Part shown: positions 1 to 9,138 of the stretch, piece after piece | Layout: every line of letters starts with the position of its first letter | Numbering within the stretch: position 1 is the first letter of the stretch | Assembly: GCA_016887505.1 (NCBI GenBank) | Contig: CP069393.1 | Span: 1,846,001 to 1,910,000, forward strand | DNA from: Clostridia bacterium | Lineage (GTDB): Bacteria > Bacillota > TC1 > UBA5767 | Length of the DNA: 64,000 bases | Direction: 5' to 3' | Made by a program: the position numbers and the translations under genes | The notes under the pieces: generated by a model | What the model saw: the letters and a program-made list of their open reading frames with translations, nothing else | What the model was told of the DNA's origin: nothing | Database searches by the model: none

Positions 1-1018
<1,018 letters not shown>

Positions 1019-1471
1019 TTAGTCTATCTTGGTTTCCCTCAATTTACGCACAAGCAATCTTCCCAATGTAAATACGACTACTGCTTCTCCAACAGCTATG
1101 CTGGCCGCAGTTGCCAAATAGGGTAGCTCATAAAACTTGTGTAGATAGTATCCTACAATAATTCCATTCACAATCACAGGTGACCAATAGGCCCAAATAC
1201 TCTTGCGCAAACGATAAGTCAATCCTGCCGCGAGCAATGTCGCTATACTGCCAAAAATTGCATCAATCAGCCCTATAGGTCCAGTTAAATTTGCAACAAA
1301 AGCACCTATAAAGAGTCCCGGAATAGCTTCCGGATATAGAATCGGCAATACAACAAGGCTCTCCGCTACCCTAAACTGAAGTGGCCCAAAAGATATAGCC
1401 GATATGCCTGGCATGACGCAAAGAACTATATATATAGCGGCAATCAAAGCGCCTTTTATAAGTTTTCTCAT
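1019..1471 (-). CDS. queT: QueT-type vitamin/queuosine-precursor ECF transporter S component
   Basis: Predicted integral membrane substrate-binding (S) component of an energy-coupling factor transporter of the QueT family, thought to import a queuosine precursor. It has about 150 residues and hydrophobic segments over most of its length. The N-terminal half contains the family-typical stretch ISFGPLQFRVAESLVVLPIL followed by YPEAIPGLFIGAFVANL. A longer reading begins at 1534, but I prefer the ATG at 1469-1471, which follows a GGGGGT motif at ribosome-binding distance and gives the usual MRKLIKGALIAAIY start. No ECF ATPase or EcfT gene is nearby, so a shared energy module elsewhere is expected. 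No preQ1 riboswitch is evident in the 63-base gap to dnaB. Confidence 0.85.
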   Translation of the reverse strand: MRKLIKGALIAAIYIVLCVMPGISAISFGPLQFRVAESLVVLPILYPEAIPGLFIGAFVANLTGPIGLIDAIFGSIATLLAAGLTYRLRKSIWAYWSPVIVNGIIVGYYLHKFYELPYLATAASIAVGEAVVVFTLGRLLVRKLRETKID

Positions 1472-1492
1472 CAATACCCCCAACACTGAACC

Positions 1493-1498
1493 ATTATA
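1493..1498 (-). promoter_or_regulatory. Possible -10 element before queT
   Basis: A perfect TATAAT on the minus strand lies 22 bases before the queT ATG, inside the short dnaB-queT gap. No good -35 hexamer is visible, so it is only a candidate internal promoter. Confidence 0.3.
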
Positions 1499-1534
1499 AG
1501 CGAGAGTTGGAAAGAATGCTAGTACTTTCCCCAA

Positions 1535-2845
1535 TTAATGCGCTAAATCAGCGAACTTGGTAAGCTCCGCAAAAAATGCCAAATCTACGGTTCCAGTAGG
1601 TCCATGACGATGTTTAGCAATAATAATTTCCGCAATATTCTTCTTGTCTGTTTCATCATCATAGTATTCTGGACGATGGATAAACATTACACAGTCACTA
1701 TCTTGCTCCAGTGAGCCAGATTCTCGCAAATGGCTCAGAGCCGGTTTCTTATCGGAAGTTTGTTCCACCGCTCGGCTTAATTGTGATAACGCCATCAAAG
1801 GTACGTTCAATTCCCTAGCCAAGGCTTTCAGATTTCTCGATATCTCCGATACTTCCTGTTGTCGGTTCTCCGTTTTCTTATGTGATTGCATAAGTTGCAA
1901 ATAGTCAATAATTATCAATCCCAAGCCATGTTTCGCCTTGAGTCTTCTAGCTTTTCCCCGTATTTCCATAGCTGAAATACCTGGTGTATCATCAATATAA
2001 ATGGGCAATTTAGAAATCTCACCCGCTGTTTTTATCATACGCTCTATCTCGTCAATATCAATATTACCTGATCTAAGTTTTTGCTGGTCTATCATAGATT
2101 CAGAAGAAAGCATCCGGGTAACCAGTTGGTCTGCAGACATCTCTAGGCTAAACAAAGCCACCGGATAGCCAGCCTTTGCTGCTTTCAGAGCCAAATTAAG
2201 ACAAAACGAAGTCTTACCCATACCTGGTCTCGCGGCAACGATTAGCATATCACTTTCGTGTAAGCCCAATAAATACTTATCTAAATCTCGGAAAGTAGGT
2301 ATCCCCGTCACATCACCTTTATTTTTGGCCATTTTAGAAATGTTGTCGATGGCAATATTTAGAGCATCTTGGATTTCAGTAAAGCCCTCTTTCTGACGCT
2401 TCTCGGCAACATCCAAAATCATACGCTCTGATTCATCTAGCAAATACTCTACTTCAGCCTCTCCTTGGAAAGCCTTATTGGCAATATTAGTTGAGGTTTT
2501 GATAAGTTCCCGTAAGACAGCATTCTTTTCCACAATATCTGCGTAATAGACCACGTTGGCTGCAGTAGGAACAACCGTGGATAAATAGGCAATATAGGAA
2601 GAGCCTCCCACCTTATCCAAACTACTCTTTTCTTTCAACTTGTTGGTTAGTGTGATTAGGTCAATCGGCCGATATTCTTCAGCCAATTCTAAAATAGCCT
2701 GATAAATGACCTCATGCTTTTCAAAATAGAAACTATTTTTATGAATCTTCGAGCTCACTTCATCGAGCATATCGCCCTGTAATATAAGCGATCCCAAAAA
2801 GGCTTGTTCAGCTTCTTCGTTGTGTGGAGGAACTCTTTCCAGCAT
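1535..2845 (-). CDS. dnaB: Replicative DNA helicase DnaB
   Basis: Hexameric 5'-3' helicase that unwinds DNA at the fork and recruits primase. The protein has 436 residues, normal for the family, with no intein. The N-terminal domain begins LERVPPHNEEAEQAFLGSLI. The RecA-like domain carries Walker A ARPGMGKTSFCLN (about residues 205-217), the Walker B region GLGLIIIDYLQLM and the C-terminal motif ELARELNVPLMALSQLSR. The ATG at 2845 is preceded by AGGAGTCTGCT. It sits nine bases downstream of rplI, the common Bacillota arrangement. Confidence 0.97.
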   Translation of the reverse strand: MLERVPPHNEEAEQAFLGSLILQGDMLDEVSSKIHKNSFYFEKHEVIYQAILELAEEYRPIDLITLTNKLKEKSSLDKVGGSSYIAYLSTVVPTAANVVYYADIVEKNAVLRELIKTSTNIANKAFQGEAEVEYLLDESERMILDVAEKRQKEGFTEIQDALNIAIDNISKMAKNKGDVTGIPTFRDLDKYLLGLHESDMLIVAARPGMGKTSFCLNLALKAAKAGYPVALFSLEMSADQLVTRMLSSESMIDQQKLRSGNIDIDEIERMIKTAGEISKLPIYIDDTPGISAMEIRGKARRLKAKHGLGLIIIDYLQLMQSHKKTENRQQEVSEISRNLKALARELNVPLMALSQLSRAVEQTSDKKPALSHLRESGSLEQDSDCVMFIHRPEYYDDETDKKNIAEIIIAKHRHGPTGTVDLAFFAELTKFADLAH

Positions 2846-2854
2846 AGCAGACTC

Positions 2855-3304
2855 CTATTCTTCTTCTTTGACAAGCACTTTCAGATTTGCTGAGATTTGA
2901 GGATACAGCTTGACCCTAATTTCATATTCACCAAGAACCTTGATATGCTCACCCATATCAATCTTCTTCTTGTCAATTGACAAGCCATACTTCTCATTAA
3001 TACTTGCAACCAAATCTTTATTGGTAATCGCTCCAAACAAGCGCCCAGCCGAACCAGCTTTGGTTACGTATTCCAAAACGCCACCTTCGAGCGCTTCCTT
3101 TTTCTTCAAGGCTTCCTGTCTACGCGCCCTTTCCTGTTCCTTTAGTTCTTGCTTCCTAGTTTCCGCTTGGCGCACGTTGCCTTCCGTGGCCTCCTTTGCC
3201 AAATCCTTAGGTAATAAAAAATTGCGAGCATAGCCGTCACTAACTGTGACTACATCGCCCTTGTTTCCCAGTTTTTTTACATCCTTATTGAGTATTACTT
3301 TCAT
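2855..3304 (-). CDS. rplI: 50S ribosomal protein L9
   Basis: L9 binds 23S rRNA domain V and affects reading-frame fidelity. The start at 3304 gives 149 residues and the signature MKVILNKDVKKLGNKGDVVTV followed by GYARNFLLPKDLA. The middle is a charged helix (EQERARRQEALKKKEALEG) linking the two globular domains, as expected for L9. A longer reading to 3373 would add 23 non-homologous residues and is rejected. Its first 20 bases overlap the end of the DUF2232 gene, suggesting translational coupling. Confidence 0.96.
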   Translation of the reverse strand: MKVILNKDVKKLGNKGDVVTVSDGYARNFLLPKDLAKEATEGNVRQAETRKQELKEQERARRQEALKKKEALEGGVLEYVTKAGSAGRLFGAITNKDLVASINEKYGLSIDKKKIDMGEHIKVLGEYEIRVKLYPQISANLKVLVKEEE

Positions 3305-4298
3305 GATTATCTCCTCCCCCATTGGATCTTTTCCTATAATCAAAGAATAAATCAAACAGTCCAATGAATACAAGTAAGTATAGCGTAGCTTGTATAAAGA
3401 TTACCGCAAATAGGATCATCATCATCCTTGGCAGTATCTTTCCCTTCATCAAATGGAACAATGAGCTCAGCACAGCCAATCCCTGTAAAGCAAATATAAA
3501 CCCAAAAACTACTAATAAATTCACACCAATTGTACCCAGTAATGGTATCTGCAAAAAATCTGACAGCAAATATGCCACCAATCCTGCTATGAACCCATAA
3601 ATAAAACGGAAGTCAATCTTCCAGTCTCGAAATGGCGGAAGTTGGGTTGGAACCTTCATTTTGAGCTTTTTGAGTACATGTCTAGTCAAAATCAAAGAGA
3701 AAATTGCTGTTAGCATAGCCATCGCTACAATAATACTCGGAATAATCTTCAACATGACCCTTCCAACATTATCGAATATTTCCACAATCTGTGTTCTTGA
3801 GATGCCCTGCTCCTCAAATCGTTCCAGCATGCCAGTTTTTTCATAAAAGGATATCGCCATCTCAGATGATTGTTGCATATCTTCCACAAAAGTACTCGGT
3901 TCAAATCCCAGCAATCCTATTGCTAATAGAATCATCAAAACACTTCCCAAAGCGGCAGCTACTATCCCACGCAGCAACGTTTTTGGTAATTGGTCACCTT
4001 TCCTAAAGCTGTAACCATATACTAGAGCAACCCCACCGTATTGTACCAGCAAAAGCAACGCATCGACCGGTGAAGACAGCATGGCCATTAGTGAGCCAGC
4101 AACCAGCAACGAAATCAGTCCTCTTCCGAAACCCCATCGCAATGTTATTACGATAAGCGGAATCAGCCATAGCAAATTACTAATCAGGCTAAGCGGTGGT
4201 ACATAAATACCAATAAGCCCTAGTATAGCTGCAACCGCACTAAGGATAGCTCCTTCCGCTATGAATCTGCTATCTGTCATTTGTTTGTTTTCAAACAT
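3285..4298 (-). CDS. YybS-like DUF2232 multi-spanning membrane protein
   Basis: Membrane protein of the DUF2232/YybS family; its function is not established. It has about 337 residues and roughly eight hydrophobic segments, starting with an ECF-S-like stretch (FIAEGAILSAVAAILGLIGIYVPPL). A central loop near residues 140-175 is the main soluble part. The start at 4298 is chosen because AAAGGAGAAAAT directly precedes that ATG, whereas the ATG at 4316 has no ribosome binding site. Position next to rplI and dnaB matches the B. subtilis yybS-rplI-dnaC order, which supports the family call. Confidence 0.85.
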   Translation of the reverse strand: MFENKQMTDSRFIAEGAILSAVAAILGLIGIYVPPLSLISNLLWLIPLIVITLRWGFGRGLISLLVAGSLMAMLSSPVDALLLLVQYGGVALVYGYSFRKGDQLPKTLLRGIVAAALGSVLMILLAIGLLGFEPSTFVEDMQQSSEMAISFYEKTGMLERFEEQGISRTQIVEIFDNVGRVMLKIIPSIIVAMAMLTAIFSLILTRHVLKKLKMKVPTQLPPFRDWKIDFRFIYGFIAGLVAYLLSDFLQIPLLGTIGVNLLVVFGFIFALQGLAVLSSLFHLMKGKILPRMMMILFAVIFIQATLYLLVFIGLFDLFFDYRKRSNGGGDNHESNTQ

Positions 4299-4344
4299 AT
4301 TTTCTCCTTTTGACATAAGCTTATTCTACTACTTTAATAGGAAT

Positions 4345-4382
4345 AAAAAAAGAGACTTCATGAAATCCCGAAGTCCCTTTCC
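4345..4382 (-). terminator. Intrinsic terminator after rpsR
   Basis: On the minus strand, AAGGGACTTC and GAAGTCTCTT form a stem around a ten-base loop, with one G-U pair, followed by a run of seven T. It ends the rpsF-ssb-rpsR transcript. Confidence 0.8.
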
Positions 4383-4386
4383 TAAC

Positions 4387-4620
4387 CTAATCCTGTGTCG
4401 TATAAGGCATCAGTGCAATATGTCTCGCTCTCTTGATGGCAGTAGTAATCTGTCTCTGGTGAGCAGCACATGTGCCGGTGATTCTTCTAGGAAGAATCTT
4501 TCCACTCTCGGTAACATATTTCTTCAGCTTATTAACGTCTTTGTAGTCGATATAATCCACTTTATCTACGCAAAAGCTGCAGACCTTTCTACGTGGTCTT
4601 CTATTTCTATCACGTTTCAT
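4387..4620 (-). CDS. rpsR: 30S ribosomal protein S18
   Basis: Small-subunit protein that pairs with S6 on the platform. It has 77 residues with the signature [33 protein letters not shown]. The N-terminus has CSFC and a second Cys in GTC, so this is a Cys-containing S18 variant that may bind zinc. It is the last gene of the rpsF-ssb-rpsR operon, 18 bases after ssb, and is followed by a clear terminator. Confidence 0.97.
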   Translation of the reverse strand: MKRDRNRRPRRKVCSFCVDKVDYIDYKDVNKLKKYVTESGKILPRRITGTCAAHQRQITTAIKRARHIALMPYTTQD

Positions 4621-4638
4621 GATTATTTCCTCCCTCGA

Positions 4639-5049
4639 TTAGAATGGCAGACCGTCATCTGAGAAATCGCTCATATCGCCTTTATTGCTATCAGCAACGG
4701 AAGCATTATTCTCTTGACTGTTTTTCTTGCCGCCCGGTGAGCTCAAGAATCGCACATCGTTGGCAGTAACGTCCACACTAGTTCGTTCCTGTCCATCCTT
4801 GTCGGTATATTTATTCATTTCTATGCGTCCATCGATAGCAGCGAGGCTACCCTTGGACAGATAATTTGCACAATTTTCAGCTTGTTTGCCCCAAACCGAA
4901 ATTCTAAAAAAATCAGCTTCTGGTTGTCCTTCTCTTTTGAAAGCCCGATCCACTGCCAAGGAAAAACTTGCTACTGCCTTACCGTTTTGTGTAAATCTGA
5001 GTTCAGGATCTCTTGTGAGTCTCCCTATCAATACGACTTTATTGAACAA
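4639..5049 (-). CDS. ssb: Single-stranded DNA-binding protein
   Basis: Binds single-stranded DNA in replication and repair. The OB fold covers residues 1 to about 105 (NKVVLIGRLTRDPELRFTQNG). A low-complexity linker and the acidic tip DDGLPF, which recruits partner proteins, follow. No ATG fits: the best start is TTG at 5049, six bases after the ribosome binding sequence GAGGTG, giving MFNKVVLIG. A GTG at 5058 lies inside that binding sequence and is unlikely. Located between rpsF and rpsR as in most Bacillota. Confidence 0.95.
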   Translation of the reverse strand: MFNKVVLIGRLTRDPELRFTQNGKAVASFSLAVDRAFKREGQPEADFFRISVWGKQAENCANYLSKGSLAAIDGRIEMNKYTDKDGQERTSVDVTANDVRFLSSPGGKKNSQENNASVADSNKGDMSDFSDDGLPF

Positions 5050-5065
5050 TGCAAGCACCTCTTCC

Positions 5066-5353
5066 TTATTTTTCTTTTTTAGTAACTAAATACTTCATTA
5101 CTTTTTCATCGATTCCCATTAAACGCTCTAATTCGCTGACAAAATCAGCTGGGCCGTTGTATTCCATAAGAACATAATAACCCTCGCGTTTTTTACGAAT
5201 CTCGTAAGCAAGTCTGCGTTTTCCCCACGCATCGATACTGACCTCTTCACACTCATGCTTTTCTAGCAATTGTGCATATTTGTCTACTTCTGCCTGAATG
5301 GCATCTTCTTCGAGTTCAGCGTCAATAATGTAAAGACACTCATACTTTCTCAT
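5066..5353 (-). CDS. rpsF: 30S ribosomal protein S6
   Basis: S6 forms a heterodimer with S18 in the 30S platform. The start at 5353 (95 residues) follows AAAGGAGGTG at six bases; a GTG nine bases upstream is part of that binding site. Typical motifs are YECLYIIDAELEE and GKRRLAYEIRKKREGYYVLMEY. It is the first gene of the operon and has its own promoter. Confidence 0.96.
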   Translation of the reverse strand: MRKYECLYIIDAELEEDAIQAEVDKYAQLLEKHECEEVSIDAWGKRRLAYEIRKKREGYYVLMEYNGPADFVSELERLMGIDEKVMKYLVTKKEK

Positions 5354-5421
5354 TCTTTTCACCTCCTTTTGGACTTTGACCCCATCATACAGGGGTAAGG
5401 ATGATAATTCATCGTCGAATC

Positions 5422-5450
5422 ATTGTAACACTTCTTGTTGAAGCTAGCAA
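5422..5450 (-). promoter_or_regulatory. Promoter of the rpsF-ssb-rpsR operon
   Basis: On the minus strand TTGCTA and TACAAT are separated by 17 bases, about 70 bases before the rpsF start. The leader between them contains a small ACCCC/GGGGT hairpin just before the ribosome binding site. It might be the S6:S18 autoregulatory leader, but I cannot confirm that motif by eye. Confidence 0.55.
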
Positions 5451-5453
5451 TGA

Positions 5454-5636
5454 CTATTTTTCATTCAACTTGCGTTTCACATTCTTCTCGAATTTTTTTC
5501 TAGGAAGTAAAACTACTCGCTGACAGCCAAGACATTTTATTCTAAAATCCATCCCTTCGCGAAGCACTTCCCATCTATTTTCCCCACAGGGATGTCCTTT
5601 TTTCATCTGTACTATATCTCCGACTTTATAATCCAT
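5454..5636 (-). CDS. DUF951 small protein (YyzM-like)
   Basis: A 60-residue protein of the DUF951 family, function unknown. It shows the family pattern VGDIVQMKKGHPCG, then W, then FRIKCLGCQRVVLLPRKKFEK. The three cysteines (one in HPCG, two in CLGC) suggest metal binding. The ATG at 5636 follows AAAGGAGGTAAGACT, an excellent site, so the longer reading to 5684 is rejected. In B. subtilis this family also lies near rpsF; here the Tad pilus genes sit directly upstream with only 19 bases between. Confidence 0.85.
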   Translation of the reverse strand: MDYKVGDIVQMKKGHPCGENRWEVLREGMDFRIKCLGCQRVVLLPRKKFEKNVKRKLNEK

Positions 5637-5655
5637 AGTCTTACCTCCTTTCCCA

Positions 5656-6330
5656 TCATAGCAAGTCTTTGTAGCTCTTGGCAATTTCTTTTTTTAGGCA
5701 AATTAAGCATGGTCTATATCCAGCATCCATGGCATCTTGTGTAGACATAGTTTCATAAGACTTTTGCCGGACATATTGGCAATCTTTGTGCAAATGGTAT
5801 ACCTTAAGATAATCATGTTCTTTAGAGGAAGTATCAACCACATATACCTCGCTTTTATTAATGGGAGATTCTTCATTTTTTTCCACCATCTTTTTAAGCT
5901 CAGGTAAAATCTCATCTTCTATCAGCTTCGCTGTTCTTAGCTGATACGTCGGCAAAGGGCTAGTATCTTTGAGCTGACATTGGCATGTCAATTTCAAAGG
6001 GCCATACGAGAAATCCTTTCTAACAGTACCTTCCCATCCAAATCGTAGCCCCATCTCACTAAATCGTTCCCTACTTACACCTGCAACCCCGTCCAAAGGA
6101 ATTGCCGCACCACCTCCTTCTAGAAAAAAATCCTTTGCGTCCCAGTAAAGTCCCTCTTCAGGACTTATCCAAGTCAATGATTCTTCTCGGATAAGACGCA
6201 GCATTTGTTGTGTTGACCATCCAAAATCTAAAAGTTGTACTTCTAACATCAAGGCTCCTAATAGTAAGCTGATGATAAAAGGGATTAGCCACACAGCCTC
6301 CAATAAAACAGCACCCTTCTTATTTCCCAA
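5656..6330 (-). CDS. TadE-like pseudopilin with C-terminal Ada-like Cys/His tail
   Basis: Probable minor pseudopilin of the Tad system. The N-terminus MGNKKG|AVLLEAVWLIPF has the prepilin-peptidase pattern (Gly6 at -1, Glu11 at +5) and one membrane helix (about residues 8-30). The exported part has CQC at 116-118. Residues about 177-211 (YHLHKDC, then GYRPCLIC) contain H179/H181, C184, C208 and C211. This resembles the small Ada-type metal-binding module often found at the end of secreted nucleases. The fusion to a TadE-like protein is unusual. The start overlaps the pilin gene by 11 bases. The TadE call is by motif and context. Confidence 0.7.
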   Translation of the reverse strand: MGNKKGAVLLEAVWLIPFIISLLLGALMLEVQLLDFGWSTQQMLRLIREESLTWISPEEGLYWDAKDFFLEGGGAAIPLDGVAGVSRERFSEMGLRFGWEGTVRKDFSYGPLKLTCQCQLKDTSPLPTYQLRTAKLIEDEILPELKKMVEKNEESPINKSEVYVVDTSSKEHDYLKVYHLHKDCQYVRQKSYETMSTQDAMDAGYRPCLICLKKEIAKSYKDLL

Positions 6331-6529
6331 ATGTTCCCACCGTTACTTTGACATTGCCATTTTTGGTACCATCGCCGATTTGGCCTACTAGTCCATTAAA
6401 CCAATTGGTTAGTGTGGATTTAAATGCAAAGCCAATTGCAACGATTGCAATCATTAGAATCACGGCTTCTATGGTTTCCACGCCACGTTCGTCTTGGATA
6501 AAACGGCTACAGATATGTATTATTTGCAT
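6320..6529 (-). CDS. flp: Flp/Tad-type pilin precursor
   Basis: Likely the major pilin subunit. It has 69 residues: a short leader ending DERG, then VETIEAVILMIAIVAIGF with Glu at +5 after the predicted cleavage, the hallmark of Flp pilins. The rest is short (NWFNGLVGQIGDG and a Gly/Thr-rich end). The ATG at 6529 lies six bases after AAAGGAGG; a TTG two codons upstream is too close. No TadV/CpaA prepilin peptidase gene is in this window, so the processing enzyme must be elsewhere. Confidence 0.8.
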   Translation of the reverse strand: MQIIHICSRFIQDERGVETIEAVILMIAIVAIGFAFKSTLTNWFNGLVGQIGDGTKNGNVKVTVGTFGK

Positions 6530-6542
6530 ACTCAACCTCCTT

Positions 6543-7262
6543 TCAAAAAGCTGAACTTAGAGTGATAATACCGGGTGCCAACGCCAAAATCGCAATTGAA
6601 ATAAACATCATAATCATGGGAAATACCATTTTGGAAGACGCTTTCGCACTATCCTCCCGAATTAAGTCCATTTGTTCCCGCCAACACTTTGAAGACAATG
6701 CTTCTAAACCAGGCATCACTTGTCGCTTACCTATTCGCATTCCCTGCTCAGCCATAAAGATTAATTTTGATATATAGGAGTCTTTGGCTTTCGCAACCAT
6801 ATCCCGAAACGCCTTATCTCGTTGTTCACCATTGTCTATTTCTTTAAAAGCTTTCCGGAATAATTCCTTAAGGGGATTGTTTGCTCCAATCTCAGCTGAT
6901 TTTCGCAGTGCCATTTCCATGGAGTAACCTGCTTCCAAAAAAATAATTAAATTACTTATATATACTGGAAACGCTCTACGATATGCTCGTGTTAGCTTTT
7001 TAGCACTCTTATATAAGGAAAGTTCTTCCTTCAAATTGAAATAACTCATTACCATTAACAGGAAAATACTCTTTTCCTTAATCAAAAAGGCTAATCCAAA
7101 ACCAATCAATACAATCAATAGCTGGACGCGAATCTTTTTTTCAATATACTCCTCAAAAGAGGCTTGGTCCGACTCAAGACCCAGTTTGATTTTTGCCTGT
7201 TGGTGAAATCGCCCAAACCGGCTAGTCCGGACCCAGTTCAAACATGACTTTTGAAACTGCAT
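6543..7262 (-). CDS. tadC: Tad pilus inner-membrane protein TadC-like (type II secretion F domain)
   Basis: Platform membrane protein of the Tad assembly machine. It has 239 residues from the ATG at 7262 (GGGGGTGCAGTT precedes it), with hydrophobic segments near the N-terminal third (LLIVLIGFGLAFLI) and at the C-terminus (FPMIMMFISIAILALAPGIITL). Between them lies the cytoplasmic GspF-type helical domain (ISNLIIFLEAGYSMEMALRK). A longer reading upstream lies inside tadB and is rejected. It overlaps tadB by 25 bases. Confidence 0.82.
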   Translation of the reverse strand: MQFQKSCLNWVRTSRFGRFHQQAKIKLGLESDQASFEEYIEKKIRVQLLIVLIGFGLAFLIKEKSIFLLMVMSYFNLKEELSLYKSAKKLTRAYRRAFPVYISNLIIFLEAGYSMEMALRKSAEIGANNPLKELFRKAFKEIDNGEQRDKAFRDMVAKAKDSYISKLIFMAEQGMRIGKRQVMPGLEALSSKCWREQMDLIREDSAKASSKMVFPMIMMFISIAILALAPGIITLSSAF

Positions 7263-7942
7263 AACTGCACCCCCAAGAATAATGAAAAAGCCATTAGTAG
7301 CGCAGAAACAATTAGCGCCACCCAACCCATTGGATTTGAGATTAACGTTGTTAAATAATCCTGATTTGAGCTTTTCATAATCGCCAATAGTACAAATGGC
7401 AAAGCAATTATTACATCTAACTCAAATTTTTGCCTAGCCAATAAGACTTCTTTATCTCTCTGCATGCGAACACGTTCTTCTAGGAGCGATGAGCAGTATG
7501 CAATAACCCGGTCCATATCGCCGCCCTTCTTACTCGCTAGATACAGCATTTGGACAAATACATCAATTTCTTCTCTAGCAATAGCAAACGTATGGTCCCG
7601 AAATATTTGATAAATATCTTGATCCATGTTGGTCCTAGAAATTACGTCTTGGAGATCCTTCATAAAGCCCTCATCAAGAGGGTGAATCATACTTAGCTCA
7701 TCCAGGCAGTATTGAAATGCATCTAGGCCTCCCCGTCCAACACTTGTGGTCATCGAGAATACCGTAAGAAAGTCTAAATATTGAGCCAAATATTTTTTCT
7801 CTGTGCTTTCCTGCAAATGCTTTTCAATTCTCCCAGCAAAAAAGAGTCCCAACGGAGCCATCAAAAGACCCACCAACCAAAGATCAAATAGGAACAGTCC
7901 TAGTAGAAATGTGATCACCAAACAAACCAATCTTAGTTTCAT
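7238..7942 (-). CDS. tadB: Tad pilus inner-membrane protein TadB-like (type II secretion F domain)
   Basis: Second platform protein of the Tad machine. It has 234 residues: two N-terminal membrane segments (LVCLVITFLLGLFLFDLWLV and LLMAPLGLFFAG), a cytoplasmic helical GspF-type domain (FLTVFSMTTSVGRGGLDAFQYCL), and two C-terminal membrane segments (IIALPFVLLAIM and VALIVSALLMAFSLFLGV). It overlaps tadA by four bases and tadC by 25, so the three are translationally coupled. It is shorter than proteobacterial TadB, as is common in Bacillota. Confidence 0.82.
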   Translation of the reverse strand: MKLRLVCLVITFLLGLFLFDLWLVGLLMAPLGLFFAGRIEKHLQESTEKKYLAQYLDFLTVFSMTTSVGRGGLDAFQYCLDELSMIHPLDEGFMKDLQDVISRTNMDQDIYQIFRDHTFAIAREEIDVFVQMLYLASKKGGDMDRVIAYCSSLLEERVRMQRDKEVLLARQKFELDVIIALPFVLLAIMKSSNQDYLTTLISNPMGWVALIVSALLMAFSLFLGVQLCSFKSHV

Positions 7943-9138
7943 TTATTTAAACTCCTGCTAAGATTAAGCTTATTTGTATTTAATAACTCTCCCGTTCGCA
8001 ATAAGCCACCTTTTTCAAGATTGTATGAGAATAAATGATTCATGACATATTCTCCTTTTTCAATGCCAGCCAGTTCTGAAATATTCATCACCCTACGCTT
8101 GCCATCACCCATTCTTGAAAGCTGAACTACAATGTCTATGGCGCTTACTATCTGCTGTTTCGCAGAATCAAGTGGGATTTCCCCAGATTCCACTGCCATG
8201 ACTTCCAAACGTTTCAGTGCATCTCTCGGGTTATTAGCATGACCAGTAGATAAGGATCCATCGTGTCCCGTATTCATCGCTTGTAACATATCTAAAGCCT
8301 CGCGGCCTCGCACCTCACCTACAATAATTCGGTCGGGCCTGAGCCTTAGTGCTGTTTTAATTAAGTCTCGTATCGCTATGGGACAGCCACCGCTCGCATC
8401 GCTTCTCGCTTCTAGGCGAATTATGTTTTCCTTTCCTTTTATCTGTAATTCTGCAGAATCTTCTATCGTTACAATACGCTCTTCGCTGGGGATATAATTC
8501 GAAAGAATATTTAGAAAAGTTGTCTTTCCAGAGCTCGTTCCTCCACTGATAAATATATTGTATTTACTAGTCACAAGCATCTGCATAAAGTCTGCAGCTT
8601 CTTGAGTCATACTTCCACTTCGCAAAAGGTGTTCCATGGTAAGTGGATTTTCTGGAAATTTTCTTATGGTCATAATGGGCCCTTGCAAGGCAACGGGTGG
8701 AAGAACTACCGCGACTCGAGAACCATCTTCCAAACGGGCATCCACAATTGGTGTCGTTTCATTAACTGACCGATTAACCTTGGTAACCACATTCTGAATG
8801 ATATTATGTAAGGTATCGGAAGTTTCGAAGCTTTGATGGATGCGCTCCATCCGACCGCCCTTCTCCACAAATATGCAATCTGGTCCATTAATCATAATCT
8901 CCGAAATGCTGTCATCTTCTAGAAATGGTTGTAGGATATCTAGTTTCCTCATGGAATTATAGATACTGACTATTAATTTTTCTTTTTGGGAAAAACTTAG
9001 AATATCTGCCTGTTCATAAGAGAGCACCTCCTCCGTTATCACGTCCTGCAATTGGTCGTCCTCGATATCAGGATAGTGCGCAATTTTCTCATTCACATTC
9101 TGACGTATCTGGTTTTTTATCAAATACAAATCACTCAT
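7939..9138 (-). CDS. tadA: Tad pilus assembly ATPase TadA/CpaF
   Basis: Secretion ATPase of the VirB11/PilB superfamily that powers pilus assembly at the cytoplasmic membrane. It has 399 residues. The N-terminal domain ends near EIMINGPDCIFVEKGGRMERI, and the catalytic domain has Walker A SGGTSSGKTTF (about residue 200), the Asp box/Walker B region RIVTIEDSAELQI and RPDRIIVGEVRGREALDMLQA, and the His box TGHDGSLSTGHAN. All ATPase motifs look intact. It overlaps its neighbours by four bases on both sides. Not to be confused with the tRNA deaminase gene tadA at 22.7 kb. Confidence 0.93.
   Translation of the reverse strand: MSDLYLIKNQIRQNVNEKIAHYPDIEDDQLQDVITEEVLSYEQADILSFSQKEKLIVSIYNSMRKLDILQPFLEDDSISEIMINGPDCIFVEKGGRMERIHQSFETSDTLHNIIQNVVTKVNRSVNETTPIVDARLEDGSRVAVVLPPVALQGPIMTIRKFPENPLTMEHLLRSGSMTQEAADFMQMLVTSKYNIFISGGTSSGKTTFLNILSNYIPSEERIVTIEDSAELQIKGKENIIRLEARSDASGGCPIAIRDLIKTALRLRPDRIIVGEVRGREALDMLQAMNTGHDGSLSTGHANNPRDALKRLEVMAVESGEIPLDSAKQQIVSAIDIVVQLSRMGDGKRRVMNISELAGIEKGEYVMNHLFSYNLEKGGLLRTGELLNTNKLNLSRSLNK

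Noticed and set aside
1472-1534. preQ1 riboswitch before queT
   Set aside because: I looked for the C-rich preQ1 motif, but the 63-base gap does not contain it.
3364-4662. Plus-strand frames over the DUF2232 and rpsR genes
   Set aside because: Antisense shadows of well-supported minus-strand genes.
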